The notes under the pieces are model-generated. The model worked only from the letters and a program-made list of their open reading frames with translations, ran no database searches and was not told where the DNA came from. Of a stretch of DNA of 64,000 bases, positions 43,438 through 52,661 are shown piece after piece. Numbering within the stretch: the first letter of the stretch is position 1; the number at the start of each line of letters is the position of its first letter. The position numbers and the translations under genes are program-made. Origin of the DNA: an uncultured Lachnospiraceae bacterium (lineage in GTDB: Bacteria > Bacillota > Clostridia > Lachnospirales > Lachnospiraceae); NCBI GenBank assembly GCA_900315735.1, contig ONAD01000018.1, positions 1 to 64,000 of the forward strand, given 5' to 3'.

Positions 43438-45675
43438 TTATTTCTTTACTCCTTTGGTTGCACGGTTTCCGATATGAAGCCGGTTCAATGCGATTTCTTT
43501 GTCTTTTACCATGACTACCGGCGGTTCTTCCTCGCCCAGTGCATAGATGTTGGTAAGTTCATCCCCTGCTGCAAGCTTCATTCCGCAGACTCCGATTGCG
43601 CCCTTCTTCTTCTCAGGAATGGTATCTGCCGCAATCCGTAGGAACATATCCTTTGCGGACTGCATAACAATGGTCATATTTTCTTCTACCGGTGCTACAA
43701 ATACAACTGCATCACCATCTGCAAGCTTCGTGGCTGCTGTGGTACGTTTTGCTACATCAAATTCTTTTCCATCCACCTGTTTTAACATGGCTGTCTTGGT
43801 TCCAAATAACAGCTTCTGTGTGCACAGTGTTGCCAGATCCGTAATATAAATCAACTGCTCTTTGGAGCTGTCATAATTACTTACATTATCAATCGGCTGT
43901 CCCTTATCACGGAACTTTCCAAACGGCAAATCAACTACCTTCAGAAGGTGCATCTGGCCGGTATTGGTAAAGATGCAGATTTTTCCGGTATTCATGCAAT
44001 GAAGTACATAACGGTTCTCGCTGTCTGCTGCCTCTTTATTACGCTCGTAAGTAGCCACGTCAATGGTTTTTGCATAGCCGAAACGATCCATTAAGAAAAC
44101 TACTTCCATCTCTTCCATCTTCTTTTCTTCATAAACGGCAGCTTCCACATTGTCGATATGGGTACGACGTTCTCTGGAATAATTTTTCTTAAGACCGTCT
44201 AATTCCTTCATGATTACCTTCGCCATTGTACTGCGGTTGGTAAGGATATCTTCGTATTCTGCGATATTCTTTAATGTGGTATTATGCTCATCCATCAGTG
44301 CTTCCACTTCCAGACCAATCAGCTTATAGAGACGCATCTCCAAGATTGCTGTTGCCTGACGTTCTGTAAAGTTTAACTTGGAAGCTTTCTTTTCGGATTC
44401 TTTCGTCTTGAATTTAATATTCTCTGTTACACCGTTCATCAGGCAGTTTTTCGCATCCTTGATATTACGGCTTCCTCTTAAGATTTCAATAATTAAATCA
44501 ATGACATCACAGGCACGGATTAATCCTTCCTGAATCTCTTTCTTGTCCAGTTCCTTTGCCAGTAACGTCTTATATTTTCTGGTTGCAAGCTCATACTGGA
44601 ACTTTACATGGTGACGGATAATCGGAACCAGTCCCAAAGTCTCCGGTCTTCCATCTGCTACTGCCAGCATATTGACACCAAAGGTATCCTCTAATTTCGT
44701 CTTCTTATAAAGGAGATTGCAAAGGTTCTGTGCATCTGCTCCCTTTCGAAGCTCAATGACAATACGGATTCCCTCTTTGGAAGACTGGTTGGAAATATCC
44801 ACAATATCGTTGGTCTTTTTAGTCTCAACCAGACTGTAGACATCATTTAAGAATTTTCCGATATTGGCTCCAATCATGGTATATGGAATCTCTGTAATAA
44901 CCAGACGCTCTTTTCCACCTTTTACTGCTTCAATCTCTACTTTTCCACGAACTTTAATCTTACCAATTCCAGTCTCATATATAGAAAGAAGTTCATCCTG
45001 ATTGGTTACAATTCCACCGGTCGGGAAATCCGGTCCCTTGATATATTTCATCATTTCTTCGGTTGTAATATCCGGATTCTTCATATATGCTTTGACACCG
45101 TCAATGACTTCGCCAAAATTATGTGGCGGAATGCTGGTTGCCATACCAACGGCAATACCCTCAGCACCGTTTACCAAGAGGTTCGGCACCTTTACCGGAA
45201 GTACCTCCGGCTCTTTTTCTGTTTCATCAAAGTTTGGTACAAAATCTACCACGTCTTTATCCAAATCCGCAAGGTATGCTTCCTGGGTAATCTTCTGCAG
45301 ACGCGCCTCGGTATATCGCATTGCAGCCGCTCCATCCCCCTCGATGGAACCAAAGTTACCATGACCATCTACCAGTGGCAGTCCCTTCTTAAACTCCTGC
45401 GCCATTACCACCAGTGCATCATAAATGGAGCTGTCACCATGCGGATGATATTTACCCATGGTATCTCCCACGATACGGGCACATTTACGATAAGGTTTAT
45501 CATAACGGATGCCAAGTTCGTGCATATCATAAAGTGTTCTTCGCTGTACCGGCTTCAGACCGTCTCTGACATCCGGTAATGCTCTTGCGATAATAACGCT
45601 CATGGCATAATCGATATAAGATTTCTGCATTACTTCCGAATACTCGGTGCGGATAATCTGTTCTTTCGTTTCCAT
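43438..45675 (-). CDS. Type II topoisomerase (gyrase/topo IV) subunit A
   Basis: 745 residues. N-terminal breakage-reunion domain: SYIDYAMSVIIARALPDVRDGLKPVQRR, catalytic Tyr in AAMRYTEARL, QRDR GKYHPHGDSSIYD (wild-type Ser and Asp). The C-terminal region is a short, degenerate beta-pinwheel and I see no GyrA box (QRRGGKG-like); the nearest segment is EKKKGAIGV. This fits the second, ParC-like or gyrase-like pair of Clostridia rather than the oriC gyrase. It is 45 nt after the B subunit. Confidence 0.93.
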   Translation of the reverse strand: METKEQIIRTEYSEVMQKSYIDYAMSVIIARALPDVRDGLKPVQRRTLYDMHELGIRYDKPYRKCARIVGDTMGKYHPHGDSSIYDALVVMAQEFKKGLPLVDGHGNFGSIEGDGAAAMRYTEARLQKITQEAYLADLDKDVVDFVPNFDETEKEPEVLPVKVPNLLVNGAEGIAVGMATSIPPHNFGEVIDGVKAYMKNPDITTEEMMKYIKGPDFPTGGIVTNQDELLSIYETGIGKIKVRGKVEIEAVKGGKERLVITEIPYTMIGANIGKFLNDVYSLVETKKTNDIVDISNQSSKEGIRIVIELRKGADAQNLCNLLYKKTKLEDTFGVNMLAVADGRPETLGLVPIIRHHVKFQYELATRKYKTLLAKELDKKEIQEGLIRACDVIDLIIEILRGSRNIKDAKNCLMNGVTENIKFKTKESEKKASKLNFTERQATAILEMRLYKLIGLEVEALMDEHNTTLKNIAEYEDILTNRSTMAKVIMKELDGLKKNYSRERRTHIDNVEAAVYEEKKMEEMEVVFLMDRFGYAKTIDVATYERNKEAADSENRYVLHCMNTGKICIFTNTGQMHLLKVVDLPFGKFRDKGQPIDNVSNYDSSKEQLIYITDLATLCTQKLLFGTKTAMLKQVDGKEFDVAKRTTAATKLADGDAVVFVAPVEENMTIVMQSAKDMFLRIAADTIPEKKKGAIGVCGMKLAAGDELTNIYALGEEEPPVVMVKDKEIALNRLHIGNRATKGVKK

Positions 45676-45720
45676 AATCTATCCAATTCCTTCCTGATTT
45701 TCTGCTTCTATTATAGAAAT

Positions 45721-47643
45721 TTATATGTCAAGTTCTGCATCCTTTGCATTATCATAGATGAATTTACGACGCGGCGGTACATCTGTTCCCATCAGCATCT
45801 CTGTCACATCTGATGCCATTCTGGCATCTTCGATTTCTACCTGTTTTAACATTCTTGTCTCCGGATTCAAGGTTGTCTCCCAAAGCTGCTGTGCGTCCAT
45901 CTCTCCAAGACCTTTGTAACGCTGCAACGTAAAGGAACCCTTATGTGTCTTACGATAGCGGGCAAGGGCTGCATCATCATAAAGGTATTCCTCTTCTCCC
46001 TTACTTGGCATCGCTTTATACAAAGGAGGCATTGCAATATAAACATGTCCTTCGTAAATCAGTTCCGGCATAAACCGGTAAAATAAAGTCAGAAGCAATG
46101 TTGAAATATGTGCTCCATCCACGTCCGCATCTGCCATGATAATAATCTTATCATAACGAAGCTTGCTGATATCAAAGTCATTTCCATATCCTTCGGAAAA
46201 TCCACAGCCAAATGCATAAATCATGGTCTTAATCTCTGCATTTGCCAATACTTTATCAATACTTGCCTTCTCTACATTTAATATCTTTCCACGAATCGGA
46301 AGAATTGCCTGGAACATTCGGTTTCTTGCAGTCTTTGCAGAACCACCCGCAGAATCTCCCTCGACGATAAAGATTTCACATTTGGAGGCATCACGGCTTT
46401 CGCAGTTTGCCAGTTTTCCATTGGAATCAAAAGAGAATTTCTGCTTGGTCAGAAGATTGGTTTTCGCCTTCTCTTCCGTCTTACGAATCTTTGCTGCTTT
46501 TTCTGCACATCCGATAATTGCCTTTAAGGTATCTAAGTTACGGTCAAAGTACATCTGGATTTCATCATTGGTCACTTTTCCGGTAGCTCTTGCTGCATCC
46601 TGATTATCAAGCTTTGTTTTCGTCTGTCCTTCAAATCTTGGGTCCGGATGTTTTACGGAAATAACAGCAGTCATTCCGTTTCTTACATCTGTTCCGGTAA
46701 AGTTTGCATCCTTCTCTTTTAAGATACCAAGCTCTCTTGCATAGGAATTAATCACCTGGGTAAAAGTTGTCTTAAATCCGGTCAGATGGGTTCCGCCCTC
46801 TGCATTGTAAATATTATTACAGAAGCCCAGCACGTTCTCATGGAATTCCGTCGTATACTGGAATGCCACTTCAACAGAAATGCCCTCAGATTCTCCTTTA
46901 TAATAAATGACATCATGGAGACATTCATTGTTCTGATTCATCTCTTTTACAAAGCCGATAATTCCATCCGGCTCATGATATTCAATATGTTCTACTTCTT
47001 CTCCACGTTTATCTTCATAAATAATGGTTAAGGCAGGATTTAAATATGCAGTCTCATGGAGACGGCTCTTTACTTCATCCTCTTTAAATCTTGTCTTCTC
47101 AAAGATTTCCGGATCCGGCAGGAAATTAATCTTCGTTCCGGTCTTTTTCGTCTTTCCAATCGTTGGCAGCAGTCCATTTACCAGCTCTACCGTCGGCACA
47201 CCACGCTCATAGCGGTCGTGATGCACATATCCGTCTCTGCTTATCTCTACATCCATATAAGTAGAAAGTGCATTTACAACGGAGGAACCTACTCCATGAA
47301 GACCACCGCTGGTCTTATATGCTGCATTATCAAATTTTCCGCCGGCATGCAGGGTAGAAAATACGACACGGGCTGCCGATACACCCTTCTTATGCATTCC
47401 CACCGGAATTCCTCGTCCGTTATCTTCTACGGTACAGGAGCCATCTGCCTCTAATGTGACACGGATGGTATCACATACACCGGCAAGATGCTCATCTACC
47501 GAGTTATCCACGATTTCATATATTAAATGGTTCAATCCTTTTCTTGATACGCTTCCAATATACATTCCCGGTCTCTTCCGGACAGCTTCCAATCCTTCCA
47601 GCACGGAAATACTGCTCGCATCATATGTTTCCTGTTTCGCCAT
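45721..47643 (-). CDS. Type II topoisomerase (gyrase/topo IV) subunit B
   Basis: 640 residues. GHKL ATPase: EIVDNSVDEHLAG, VEDNGRGIPVG, GGLHGVGSSVVNAL; transducer; Toprim: EIFIVEGDSAGGSA, IMADADVDGAHI; end QRYKGLGEMDAQQLWETT. It strands DNA with subunit A. It lacks dnaA/recF neighbours, so it is probably the second topoisomerase pair of the genome. It has its own promoter. Confidence 0.95.
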   Translation of the reverse strand: MAKQETYDASSISVLEGLEAVRKRPGMYIGSVSRKGLNHLIYEIVDNSVDEHLAGVCDTIRVTLEADGSCTVEDNGRGIPVGMHKKGVSAARVVFSTLHAGGKFDNAAYKTSGGLHGVGSSVVNALSTYMDVEISRDGYVHHDRYERGVPTVELVNGLLPTIGKTKKTGTKINFLPDPEIFEKTRFKEDEVKSRLHETAYLNPALTIIYEDKRGEEVEHIEYHEPDGIIGFVKEMNQNNECLHDVIYYKGESEGISVEVAFQYTTEFHENVLGFCNNIYNAEGGTHLTGFKTTFTQVINSYARELGILKEKDANFTGTDVRNGMTAVISVKHPDPRFEGQTKTKLDNQDAARATGKVTNDEIQMYFDRNLDTLKAIIGCAEKAAKIRKTEEKAKTNLLTKQKFSFDSNGKLANCESRDASKCEIFIVEGDSAGGSAKTARNRMFQAILPIRGKILNVEKASIDKVLANAEIKTMIYAFGCGFSEGYGNDFDISKLRYDKIIIMADADVDGAHISTLLLTLFYRFMPELIYEGHVYIAMPPLYKAMPSKGEEEYLYDDAALARYRKTHKGSFTLQRYKGLGEMDAQQLWETTLNPETRMLKQVEIEDARMASDVTEMLMGTDVPPRRKFIYDNAKDAELDI

Positions 47644-47693
47644 TGTTCCAATCCTTTCTTTCTAAAGACTGCTTCAAAAGAAGCCCTGCGGCT

Positions 47694-47722
47694 AGTATAA
47701 CACATGGAGATTTTTTTGGCAA
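47694..47722 (-). promoter_or_regulatory. Promoter of the topoisomerase-folate transcript
   Basis: Minus strand: TTGCCA (47722-47717), 17-bp spacer, TATACT (47699-47694). ACACATG and CATGTGT flank it as an inverted repeat. Confidence 0.72.
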
Positions 47723-47746
47723 ACATGTGTTTTCTTATTTTCTGCG

Positions 47747-47842
47747 GAACAAAGAATGTGCCTTGGCACATTCTCGCGCCTGCGGCGGTCGCTTGCGACA
47801 TCTACCTTATACGCCGCAGTGCGCATCCTCGCGGAGCGTTTT
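47747..47842 (-). repeat. Dispersed intergenic repeat, family 2, long copy
   Basis: Ends match the copy at 10162-10202 (GAACAAAGAATGTGCCTT; GCGCATCCTCGCGGAGCGTT). The extra middle part makes a hairpin (CTGCGGCG...CGCCGCAG). On the minus strand it follows the hairpin AACTAC...GTAGTT at 47843-47869. Confidence 0.75.
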
Positions 47843-47870
47843 AACTACCAAGATCATCTCAGTAGTTGTT
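47843..47870 (-). terminator. Hairpin behind the DUF1002 gene
   Basis: AACTAC-TG-AGAT-G-ATCT-TG-GTAGTT forms an interrupted stem; no real T-run follows, so termination is uncertain. Confidence 0.4.
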
Positions 47871-47896
47871 TTGAACTGCCAGTAACAGGTTCCGTC

Positions 47897-48976
47897 TTAA
47901 CTAAACAGATTTTTAAAGAAATCTGCAATAGATGAAAACAGGTTGGAGAAGAAGCTTCCAATCTTATCAAAGATTCCATCTGCACCAAGGTTTTCAATCT
48001 TATCATAAATGGATTTTGCCTGATTTACAAGACTGTCCACATCAAGGTCGAGATTGCCGATTTTCTTTAAAAGCTCTAGTAACTGTGCTTTCTGGTCTTC
48101 GGTCAGTGTTACATCAAATTTATCTGCTGCTTCATCAATGGCTTTGCGAATGCTGTCATCATCAGTGAGACCATTTTCTGCAATCTGCTGTTTTAAGTAT
48201 GCTACCAGTCCTTCGACAGACTCTGCATCTGCTCCGGTGCTGCTTTCAAGCTGTCCGGTTAATACCAGCTCATTTAAGGCGGTATCCACATTTTCCTGTG
48301 GAAGTTCTTTTCCGGTCATCTCCTGATATGCTTTAAATACGCCAACCAGTGCAGCGGTTCCTGAAATATTTTTCGGTCCTGCCACGATGATATCTGCATC
48401 TTCAATTCCTGCAGTTACCAGTGCGTTTTTATACATACCAACGGTACAGTAAGAAATATTCTTTGTAGAAATATTGATTCCATTTCCTTTGTCCTTCTTT
48501 ACAATCACAACGGAGGACCAGGACTTGCTTCCAATCTGGGAAGATGGAATGTAAGCGTCCAGATACTGATGCTCTTCGGAGTTGCTTACTGTCACTACGT
48601 CATAGTTATCAAGCTGTGCCGGTTCAATTCCCATCAGACTTAAAACAGTATTCTTCTGGTCTTCGGATAAGTCTGCCCCCAATGCCAGATATGGTTTGTC
48701 GCTTTCCTTGATTACAACATTGTCATCTGCTTTATCATTGACTGCTGCCGGATTATCTGTGGCTGCTCCGGCATCCGGTGTACTGCTGTCTGCTCCATTA
48801 TCCGGATTTGCTGCCGCATCAGAGCCGTTATCTGCTCCATTTGCTGCACCGTTTTCTCCGGCTGTCTCTGTAGATAAGGTACCGGTTACTTCTGCTGCGG
48901 ATGCCTGAAATGGCACACTAAGAAACAGCATACATGCCAATCCCATTCCCATTATTTTTTTGATATGTTTTTTCAT
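47897..48976 (-). CDS. Secreted DUF1002 protein
   Basis: 359 residues from ATG 48976 (MKKHIKKIMGMGLACMLF), with AGGAGG upstream. Signal peptide to about residue 28 (FQASAAE), an Asn/Ala/Asp-rich linker, then DUF1002: YLALGADLSEDQKNTVLSLMG, NYDVVTVSNSEEHQYLDAYIPSSQIGSKSWSSVVIV, GISGTAALVG-like segment and a long helical tail. Found in Firmicutes, sometimes with sporulation or wall genes; no known role. It is coupled to the hydrolase gene 14 nt upstream. Confidence 0.87.
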   Translation of the reverse strand: MKKHIKKIMGMGLACMLFLSVPFQASAAEVTGTLSTETAGENGAANGADNGSDAAANPDNGADSSTPDAGAATDNPAAVNDKADDNVVIKESDKPYLALGADLSEDQKNTVLSLMGIEPAQLDNYDVVTVSNSEEHQYLDAYIPSSQIGSKSWSSVVIVKKDKGNGINISTKNISYCTVGMYKNALVTAGIEDADIIVAGPKNISGTAALVGVFKAYQEMTGKELPQENVDTALNELVLTGQLESSTGADAESVEGLVAYLKQQIAENGLTDDDSIRKAIDEAADKFDVTLTEDQKAQLLELLKKIGNLDLDVDSLVNQAKSIYDKIENLGADGIFDKIGSFFSNLFSSIADFFKNLFS

Positions 48977-48990
48977 TTTTTCCTCCTTTT

Positions 48991-49929
48991 TCAGGCAAGG
49001 TGAACATTCATCCATGCCAGAATATCATGATATACAACATCACGGTCTGTCTCATTTAAGATTTCGTGACGGTCGTTGTCATATAATTTCCAGGTAATAT
49101 CCTCTTTGCCGGCTACGTCAAATTTATTATATACCTTTTTTACACCGCTGCCGCAGCCGCCCACCGGATCCATTGCTCCCGATACAAAAAATAACGGAAG
49201 ACTCTTTGGAACTGCTTCAATATTTTCCTGCTGATTGTCAAAAAGAACTGCCTCAAACAGTCCCATATAAGCATTTACCGTAAATACAAATGTGCATTTC
49301 GGGTCTGCATAATAGGTTTTTACTATTTCTTCATCCTTGGTCAGCCAGCTGTTGGAAGCATCTTTCCCAGTCAGGTCAAACTGATGATAATACTTATCAT
49401 AAGATAATTTCTGCAATAATCTGCTTCTGTGATGCCAGCCAAAAAATGCCGCCTGCATCTTTGCAATAAACATGGCAAGCTTTGTGGTATTGTCCGGAAT
49501 GCAGCCGGTTCCCATAATTACTGCACCGGTAAGCCCCTCTCCATGTATCGCAAGATATTTCCGAAGCATATATGAACCCATGCTGTGTCCCAACATAAAA
49601 TACGGTACACCCGGATGCTCTTTCTGTGTCATCTCCCGGAGTGTATGCATATCGGCAACCACCGTATCACTCGGATGCTCTGCAAAATATCCCCATTCAT
49701 CCTTTGATACAATGGATTCGCCGTGTCCGATATGGTCATGTCCTACTACCAGGAAACCATTATCATTTAAAAATTCTGCAAAGGCCCGGTAGCGTTCAAT
49801 ATATTCCACCATACCATGTGTTATCTGTAAAACTGCACGATACTTTCCATCCTCCGGAGTCCATCGTACTGCATGAACTGTGGTTCGTCCATCTGCGGAA
49901 GGGAAAGAAAAAACTTCCTCTTTCGTCAT
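48991..49929 (-). CDS. Alpha/beta hydrolase, monoacylglycerol lipase/lysophospholipase-like
   Basis: 312 residues. HGMVEYIERYRAFAEFL and HDHIGHGES near the start, nucleophile elbow GHSMGS (Ser near 115), acid in SGAMDPVGG, His in DNDRHEILNE. The serine hydrolase_4 layout points to lipid ester cleavage. Cytosolic, no signal peptide. Followed 14 nt later by the secreted DUF1002 protein. Confidence 0.9.
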   Translation of the reverse strand: MTKEEVFSFPSADGRTTVHAVRWTPEDGKYRAVLQITHGMVEYIERYRAFAEFLNDNGFLVVGHDHIGHGESIVSKDEWGYFAEHPSDTVVADMHTLREMTQKEHPGVPYFMLGHSMGSYMLRKYLAIHGEGLTGAVIMGTGCIPDNTTKLAMFIAKMQAAFFGWHHRSRLLQKLSYDKYYHQFDLTGKDASNSWLTKDEEIVKTYYADPKCTFVFTVNAYMGLFEAVLFDNQQENIEAVPKSLPLFFVSGAMDPVGGCGSGVKKVYNKFDVAGKEDITWKLYDNDRHEILNETDRDVVYHDILAWMNVHLA

Positions 49930-50051
49930 ATAATATACCCCCTGTATGTTATAAATCCCTTATATTTTACAATGATTCTGCACTTTTTACAACCAAAGCA
50001 CCCTGCAAAAACCATAATACTCTATTAAATTTTTCTTAAATCTCTAAACTT

Positions 50052-51812
50052 TTATCTAAAACGCCGGATAATCGCCTGCACGCTTTCTCTTCCGCCATAA
50101 GTGTCCACTGACGGCTCATAAACGGCTGCAAACTGTATGCTGTTTTCTCTTCCGTGCATGGCTGCATCCACTTCTTCCCTGCCAAACTTCTCGCTGAGAA
50201 ATGAAAGAAATTTTTCCACTTCTCCAAAATAGACGCCTGCCACCGGATTTCCCCTTGAATCCAATAAATGAAGCTTTAACACATTTCGGTTTACGCCTAC
50301 TATATTGGCTCTTGTAATCTTAATATTACGGTCTGCAAATACCGGCTTAGTATTCGACTTTCCGCAAGGTTCCAACACGCTTAGCTGCCGGATAGTATCT
50401 ACCGTAAAATAGGACATCGGAAGCACCGCATCCAGCCTTACCACCTCTGCCATATCTTCTTCGGAAAGTTCTGCTTTCTGATTGAGCTGTTCCCTCAATT
50501 TATCAATATCTTCTTCCCGCATAGAAAGGCCTGCTGCCATGGGATGTCCACCGTATTTTGTAAACAACTCTGCCACTTCTGTCATTTTATCAAACATGGA
50601 ATAGGCTTCGATGGAACGACCGGAGCCTTTGACTCCTTCTTCCCCTTTAGTCAGTACAAATACCGGTTTCTGATATACTTCACGAATTCGGCCGGCAATG
50701 ATTCCGGCAAGGCTCTCATGGCATTCCGGCAGGTAAACCACCAATACTTTATCTTTCTCCTGTCCTTCTTTTTCAATCTGCTCTAATGCTTTCTGTGTCT
50801 CCTGCTGTGTCATATATTTCCGGCTTTCGTTGAGTTCCACCAGCTCGCCCGCCAGTGCGGAAGCCTTTACGGTATCCTTTTCCAATAACAGCTCCAGTGA
50901 ACGTTTTGCTGTATCCAGTCGGCCGCTGGCATTGATACACGGTCCTAATACAAATCCGATATGATATGCACTTAACGGCTTATCGGAAAGCTTATTTTTT
51001 GCAATCAATGCCTTCATGCCGGGATTTTTCGTATGCTCTAACGCTTTTAAACCAAGCTTTACCAAAATCCGGTTTTCCCCAGTTAAATCCATGACATCCC
51101 CGACTGTTGCAAAGCCTGCATTTTCGATAAAGTCATCCGCCTCTTTTACCGAAATATCCATTCTCTCATAAAGCACCTGCACCAGTTTCCATGCCACTAC
51201 TGCTCCGCAGATTCCTTTGCATGGATACAGGCAGTCCTTCTGCTTGGGATTTACAATGGCATCCGCATTACTCCGCAGAAATTCCTTTCCCTGTTCCGTA
51301 TTGCGATAAGGAATCTCATGATGGTCTGTTACTACAACCGTCATGCCTTTTTCCTTAGCAAAATTAATCTCATCAATTGCTGCAATTCCATTGTCGCAGG
51401 TAATCAAAAGTTCTTTTCCATCAGATAATGCCTGTTCAATTAAATGTTCATTGATGCCATAGCCATCCTTCATCCGATCAGGAATTGCTGCATCCACATT
51501 GCCGCCACACCGACGAATTCCCTCCAACAGGATATAGGTTGCATTAACACCATCAATATCATAATCGCCAATAATCCGCATGGCTTTTTTCCCTGCAATA
51601 CCCTCTGCGATGATTTCCGCCGCCTTATCCACATCCTTTAATAAATGCGGATTATGTAATGCCTCTTTTCCACCATACAAATATTCTGTAATTTCTTTTT
51701 CATCTATTATGTCCCGGTTTCTTATAATCCGGGCAATCAGCGGGTCAATTCCATATTTCTTTGCCATTTCCATGAAATTGCCGCCTTTTCTGATTTCAAT
51801 CCATTTTTCCAT
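50052..51812 (-). CDS. recJ: RecJ-like single-strand DNA exonuclease
   Basis: 586 residues starting MEKWIEIRKGG. DHH phosphoesterase motifs: IGDYDIDGVNAT (I), CDNGIAAIDEI (II), VVTDHHEIP (III), NPKQKDC; then DHHA1 (GSGRSIEAYSMF, YGGHPMAAGLS) and a C-terminal OB domain. It degrades 5' ends of single strands in recombination and repair. It follows truA by 19 nt. The family in Clostridia also has RecJ-like NrnA types, so the exact substrate is less sure. Confidence 0.92.
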   Translation of the reverse strand: MEKWIEIRKGGNFMEMAKKYGIDPLIARIIRNRDIIDEKEITEYLYGGKEALHNPHLLKDVDKAAEIIAEGIAGKKAMRIIGDYDIDGVNATYILLEGIRRCGGNVDAAIPDRMKDGYGINEHLIEQALSDGKELLITCDNGIAAIDEINFAKEKGMTVVVTDHHEIPYRNTEQGKEFLRSNADAIVNPKQKDCLYPCKGICGAVVAWKLVQVLYERMDISVKEADDFIENAGFATVGDVMDLTGENRILVKLGLKALEHTKNPGMKALIAKNKLSDKPLSAYHIGFVLGPCINASGRLDTAKRSLELLLEKDTVKASALAGELVELNESRKYMTQQETQKALEQIEKEGQEKDKVLVVYLPECHESLAGIIAGRIREVYQKPVFVLTKGEEGVKGSGRSIEAYSMFDKMTEVAELFTKYGGHPMAAGLSMREEDIDKLREQLNQKAELSEEDMAEVVRLDAVLPMSYFTVDTIRQLSVLEPCGKSNTKPVFADRNIKITRANIVGVNRNVLKLHLLDSRGNPVAGVYFGEVEKFLSFLSEKFGREEVDAAMHGRENSIQFAAVYEPSVDTYGGRESVQAIIRRFR

Positions 51813-51831
51813 GAAGCTTTCTCTGCCTTAT

Positions 51832-52572
51832 CTATTCGTATTCTACATTCATGAGCACCAGTCCTTTTGCTGCTGCCATTGGTCCTGCCAGACTGCGGTT
51901 TCTGCCCTCTAATATTTCTTTCATCTCACAAACTTCCCGTTCTCCCATTCCAACTTCTAACAGTGTTCCGGTAAGGATGCGCACCATATTCTGTAAGAAG
52001 CCATTTCCGGTAAAGTATATGTCAAGTTCATCCTTTTTTTCTTCTATCCGAATCTCGTAGATTGTCCGCACCGCTGATTTTTTGAAATGGCGGTTACCAC
52101 AAAAAGAAGTGAAATCATGGGTCCCAAGCAATTCTTCTGCCGCTGCTTTCATTTTGGTAATATCCAAAGATTCTGCCACCGGTGTTACATATTTTCTCCG
52201 GAATACATCCGGCTTCTCTCCTAAGAAAATGCGGTAACAATAAGTCTTTTTTACAGCGTTTAATCTGCTGTGAAACCGGAGTGGCACTTCTGCTACCTCT
52301 AATACTACAATATCTTCCGGCAGATACTGGTTGCAATATTTCTTTATCTCTTCCGGCTCATATACACTCTGAAATTTAAAATTTGCCACCTGTCCCATGG
52401 CATGCACGCCTGCATCGGTTCTTCCGGAACCATGTATCTCTATTTCTTCCCCTGTCATTTTCTCCAATACCGACTGCAGCTTGCCCTGAATGGTCTGCTC
52501 TGTATTTCCCTGCACCTGCCATCCGCTGTATCTGCTGCCATCGTATTGCAATATCATTTTATAATTTATCAT
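51832..52572 (-). CDS. truA: tRNA pseudouridine synthase A
   Basis: 246 residues from ATG 52572 (MINYKMILQYDGSRYSGWQ), with GGAGAG upstream. Catalytic Asp in GSGRTDAGVHAMGQVANF; RFHSRLNAVKKTYCYRI; TGNGFLQNMVRILTGTLLEVG. Makes pseudouridine at 38-40 in the anticodon arm. Divergent from the SpoIID-like gene. Confidence 0.96.
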   Translation of the reverse strand: MINYKMILQYDGSRYSGWQVQGNTEQTIQGKLQSVLEKMTGEEIEIHGSGRTDAGVHAMGQVANFKFQSVYEPEEIKKYCNQYLPEDIVVLEVAEVPLRFHSRLNAVKKTYCYRIFLGEKPDVFRRKYVTPVAESLDITKMKAAAEELLGTHDFTSFCGNRHFKKSAVRTIYEIRIEEKKDELDIYFTGNGFLQNMVRILTGTLLEVGMGEREVCEMKEILEGRNRSLAGPMAAAKGLVLMNVEYE

Positions 52573-52661
52573 GTTTTCTCTCCATTCATTCTGCAACAGT
52601 ATAACACGTTTTCCCGCTTTCCGGCATATACTTTATGGAATAAATATCATGAGGTTTCCAT

